Shown here in pieces: positions 62,130-64,000 of a DNA stretch of 64,000 nucleotides. Source of the DNA: an uncultured Polaribacter sp. Its GTDB lineage: Bacteria; Bacteroidota; Bacteroidia; Flavobacteriales; Flavobacteriaceae. The notes below the pieces were generated by a model, which saw only the letters and a list, made by a program, of their open reading frames with translations, did no database searches and was not told where the DNA came from. Position numbers and translations under genes: made by a program. Position 1 is the first letter of the stretch; the number at the start of each line of letters is the position of its first letter. Location: assembly GCA_943788865.1 (NCBI GenBank), contig CALSRX010000002.1, positions 434,001 through 498,000 on the forward strand. Reading direction: 5' to 3'.

Positions 62130-62759
62130 TTACCCTTTAAATTTCATGGGTAAATGCACTACTTTTTTGGTTTCAAAAAAGTCTTCTTCAAAGTAGTTTG
62201 GTAAATCGTAAATGGTTGCAGAAGTATACAATGCTAATTCTTCAGACAAATCGCCCCCTTTTAAATATAAGATTCCGTTTTTTAAATCGTGCTGTTGATT
62301 TTTAAGAATTTTACCTTTTGTCCAACGTACAAAAGTTTCCATTTGTGCTACTGCTCTACTTATAATAAAATCGTATTGTTCTTTAACTTCTTCAACTCTT
62401 CCGTGAGTTGTTTTTACATTTTCTAAACCCAACCCTGCAACCACTTCATCAACCACTTTTATTTTTTTACCAATAGAATCTACCAAATGAAACTGCGTTT
62501 CTGGAAATAAAATCGCCAATGGAATTCCTGGAAATCCACCACCCGTTCCAACATCCATCACTTTAGAACCGGGTTTAAAAGAAATTACTTTTGCAATCCC
62601 TAATGAATGTAATACATGTCGCAAATACAATTCGTCTATGTCTTTTCGAGAAACTACATTGATTTTCAGGTTCCAATCTTTGTATAATTCCTGCAATTTT
62701 GTAAATTGCTCCAATTGAATTTCAGTTAAATTGGGAAAGTATTTTTGAATGATTTCCAT
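62130..62759 (-). CDS. rsmG: 16S rRNA (guanine(527)-N7)-methyltransferase RsmG
   Basis: A 209-residue methyltransferase that modifies G527 of 16S rRNA. SAM-binding motif SKVMDVGTGGGFPGIPLAIL at about 69-88, followed by HLVDSIGKKIKVVDEVVAGL and YDFIISRAVAQMETFVRWTK with the family-typical SRA. Normal length. It stands alone; loss of this gene gives low-level streptomycin resistance in other bacteria. Confidence 0.97.
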   Translation of the reverse strand: MEIIQKYFPNLTEIQLEQFTKLQELYKDWNLKINVVSRKDIDELYLRHVLHSLGIAKVISFKPGSKVMDVGTGGGFPGIPLAILFPETQFHLVDSIGKKIKVVDEVVAGLGLENVKTTHGRVEEVKEQYDFIISRAVAQMETFVRWTKGKILKNQQHDLKNGILYLKGGDLSEELALYTSATIYDLPNYFEEDFFETKKVVHLPMKFKG

Positions 62760-62851
62760 AAAAAAGGGTTATTGCGCAAAAATAGTGATTTGTTAACAAA
62801 CAATTGGCAACAAAAACTGACGTTTATCATATAAACAAAAAACAAAAAGCA

Positions 62852-62859
62852 TATTTTTG
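62852..62859 (+). promoter_or_regulatory. -7 promoter element of the desaturase gene
   Basis: TATTTTTG matches TAnnTTTG, 22 bases before the ATG at 62882; this excludes the longer frame starting at 62804. Confidence 0.72.
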
Positions 62860-62881
62860 TAGATTACAAATAAACAACTAC

Positions 62882-63976
62882 ATGAAAACCATAAATTTTT
62901 CAAGAATTGATAAAGCTAAATTTTTTAGAACGTTAAACAAACGTGTCAATTCATATTTTAAAGAAAACAATATTAAACGTACTGGGAATTGGAAATTATA
63001 TTCAAAAGCAATTATTATGTTTTCGCTATTCTTAGTTCCTTTTATTTTAATCTTAACTGTTTCTATGCCACAATGGGTAATGGCTCTTCTAATGGTTGTT
63101 ACAGGAATTGGGATGGCAGGAGTTGGAATGAACGTAATGCATGATAGCAATCATGAGTCTTTTTCTAGCAAAAAATGGGTAAACAAATTGATGGGAAGTA
63201 GTATTTATATTCTTGCTGGAAATGTGTACAATTGGAAAGTGCAACACAATGTACTACACCATACATTTACCAATGTAAAAGATCATGATGAAGATATAGA
63301 TGCAGGTAGAATCATTCGTTTTTCACAACATGCCAAATGGTTTCCTATTCATAAATTCCAAAAATATTATTCAATTTTCTTATATGGATTGTTGACTATC
63401 AACTGGGCAATAACGACAGACATTAAACAAATGCGCAACTATTTAAAGCGTAAATTATCTTATGGTAAATTTCCAAACCCTAAAGTAGAATGGACTAAAT
63501 TGATCATCTCTAAAGTTGTGTATTATGCACTTTGGATTGTATTACCTCTTTTGGTTTTAGACATTGCGTGGTGGAAAGTTATTATCGGGTTTTTTGTAAT
63601 GCATTATACAGCTGGAATGATTTTAAGCTTGGTATTTCAATTAGCACATATTGTTCCTAAAACAACAATGCCTGTGCCAGATAAAGATGGAAATTTAGAA
63701 CATACTTGGGCGGTACATCAATTGTATACTACATCTAATTTTGCGCCTAGCAACTGGATTGTAAATTTTTATACTGGTGGATTAAATCATCAAGTAGAGC
63801 ATCATATTTTTCCGAATATTTCTCATGTTCATTATGATAAATTAGCTAAAATAGTTAAGGAAACAGCAAAGGAATTTAATTTACCTTATAACGAATACCA
63901 AACTACTAGAAGAGCTATTATAGAGCATTTTAAACATTTAGGAAATTTGGGAAAACACCCACATGTAGTCGCATAA
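62882..63976 (+). CDS. Membrane fatty acid desaturase, acyl-lipid type
   Basis: A 364-residue di-iron desaturase. Four hydrophobic segments in two pairs (AIIMFSLFLVPFILILTVSM, WVMALLMVVTGIGMAGVGMN, VVYYALWIVLPLLVLDIAWW, IIGFFVMHYTAGMILSLVFQ) surround three histidine boxes: HDSNHES, HNVLHHTFTN and HQVEHHIFPN. The last box of QxxHH form is typical of front-end or linoleoyl-type acyl-lipid desaturases, and no cytochrome b5 domain is fused. It introduces double bonds into membrane lipids, probably for cold adaptation. The gene is complete; 24 bases remain to the window end. Confidence 0.94.
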   Translation: MKTINFSRIDKAKFFRTLNKRVNSYFKENNIKRTGNWKLYSKAIIMFSLFLVPFILILTVSMPQWVMALLMVVTGIGMAGVGMNVMHDSNHESFSSKKWVNKLMGSSIYILAGNVYNWKVQHNVLHHTFTNVKDHDEDIDAGRIIRFSQHAKWFPIHKFQKYYSIFLYGLLTINWAITTDIKQMRNYLKRKLSYGKFPNPKVEWTKLIISKVVYYALWIVLPLLVLDIAWWKVIIGFFVMHYTAGMILSLVFQLAHIVPKTTMPVPDKDGNLEHTWAVHQLYTTSNFAPSNWIVNFYTGGLNHQVEHHIFPNISHVHYDKLAKIVKETAKEFNLPYNEYQTTRRAIIEHFKHLGNLGKHPHVVA

Positions 63977-64000
63977 CAAAACTAGCCTCAGAATTATAGA

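Noticed and set aside
1..64000. CRISPR arrays, rRNA genes, complete tRNA genes or a replication origin.
   Set aside because: No regularly spaced direct repeats, no rRNA-like blocks, no foldable complete tRNA and no DnaA-box cluster were seen on reading both strands.

Overview
The window is chromosomal DNA of an AT-rich marine-type member of Bacteroidota, most likely family Flavobacteriaceae. The evidence is several type IX secretion (T9SS) genes (a PorP/SprF end, a PorE-like OmpA protein, a T9SS plug protein, a type A sorting domain), a complete Na+-NQR operon, GSCFA, DUF3667 and DUF6498 family proteins, and repeated promoters of the Bacteroidota -7 type TAnnTTTG. Genus cannot be fixed from the sequence alone.

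Layout. 1-2.1 kb: end of a PorP/SprF gene and its PorE-like OmpA partner. 2.1-9.95 kb: an accessory island containing a short tyrosine recombinase, a small membrane metalloprotease, a ribbon-helix-helix protein, a three-gene surface operon (T9SS cargo, small beta-barrel, 776-residue tail-fibre/adhesin-like repeat protein), a degraded second adhesin fragment, a truncated IS6-like element, a frameshifted second tyrosine recombinase, and on its right edge the 5' half of an initiator tRNA gene cut at the anticodon loop. 10-21 kb: core genes era, der, alaS with a TPM/LemA/MerR/M23 block, a broken SIMPL gene and a membrane protein with a degenerate HD domain resembling Pycsar effectors. 21-34.6 kb: GSCFA, broken DUF6498 and LuxR genes, aromatic amino acid hydroxylase, a CBM9/glycosidase-like lipoprotein pair, gpmI, thioredoxin, a frameshifted HAD gene, a CoA transferase with an internal TGA, map, a methyltransferase and a frameshifted TPR protein. 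34.7-46.4 kb: apbE, OmpA lipoprotein, DEAD helicase, two related hydrolases and nqrABCDEF; ApbE supplies the covalent FMN that NqrB and NqrC need. 46.6-64 kb: T9SS plug, apaG, DUF3667, NRDE protein, pruA, then a run of peptide/amino-acid degrading enzymes (M16 peptidase, class V aminotransferase, Tricorn-like peptidase, D-aminoacylase-like amidohydrolase), a cassette-like unit with a membrane protein, rsmG and a fatty acid desaturase.

The strongest general observation is the number of lesions in otherwise well-conserved genes: five single-base frameshifts (four in or beside A-runs) and three in-frame stop codons in 64 kb. This is either assembly error or real gene decay/hypermutation. The most system-like stretch is the 2.1-9.95 kb island, where an intact adhesin with in-frame DNA repeats, a promoterless adhesin fragment and two tyrosine recombinases sit together next to a split tRNA gene. 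No CRISPR array, rRNA gene or complete tRNA gene was seen.
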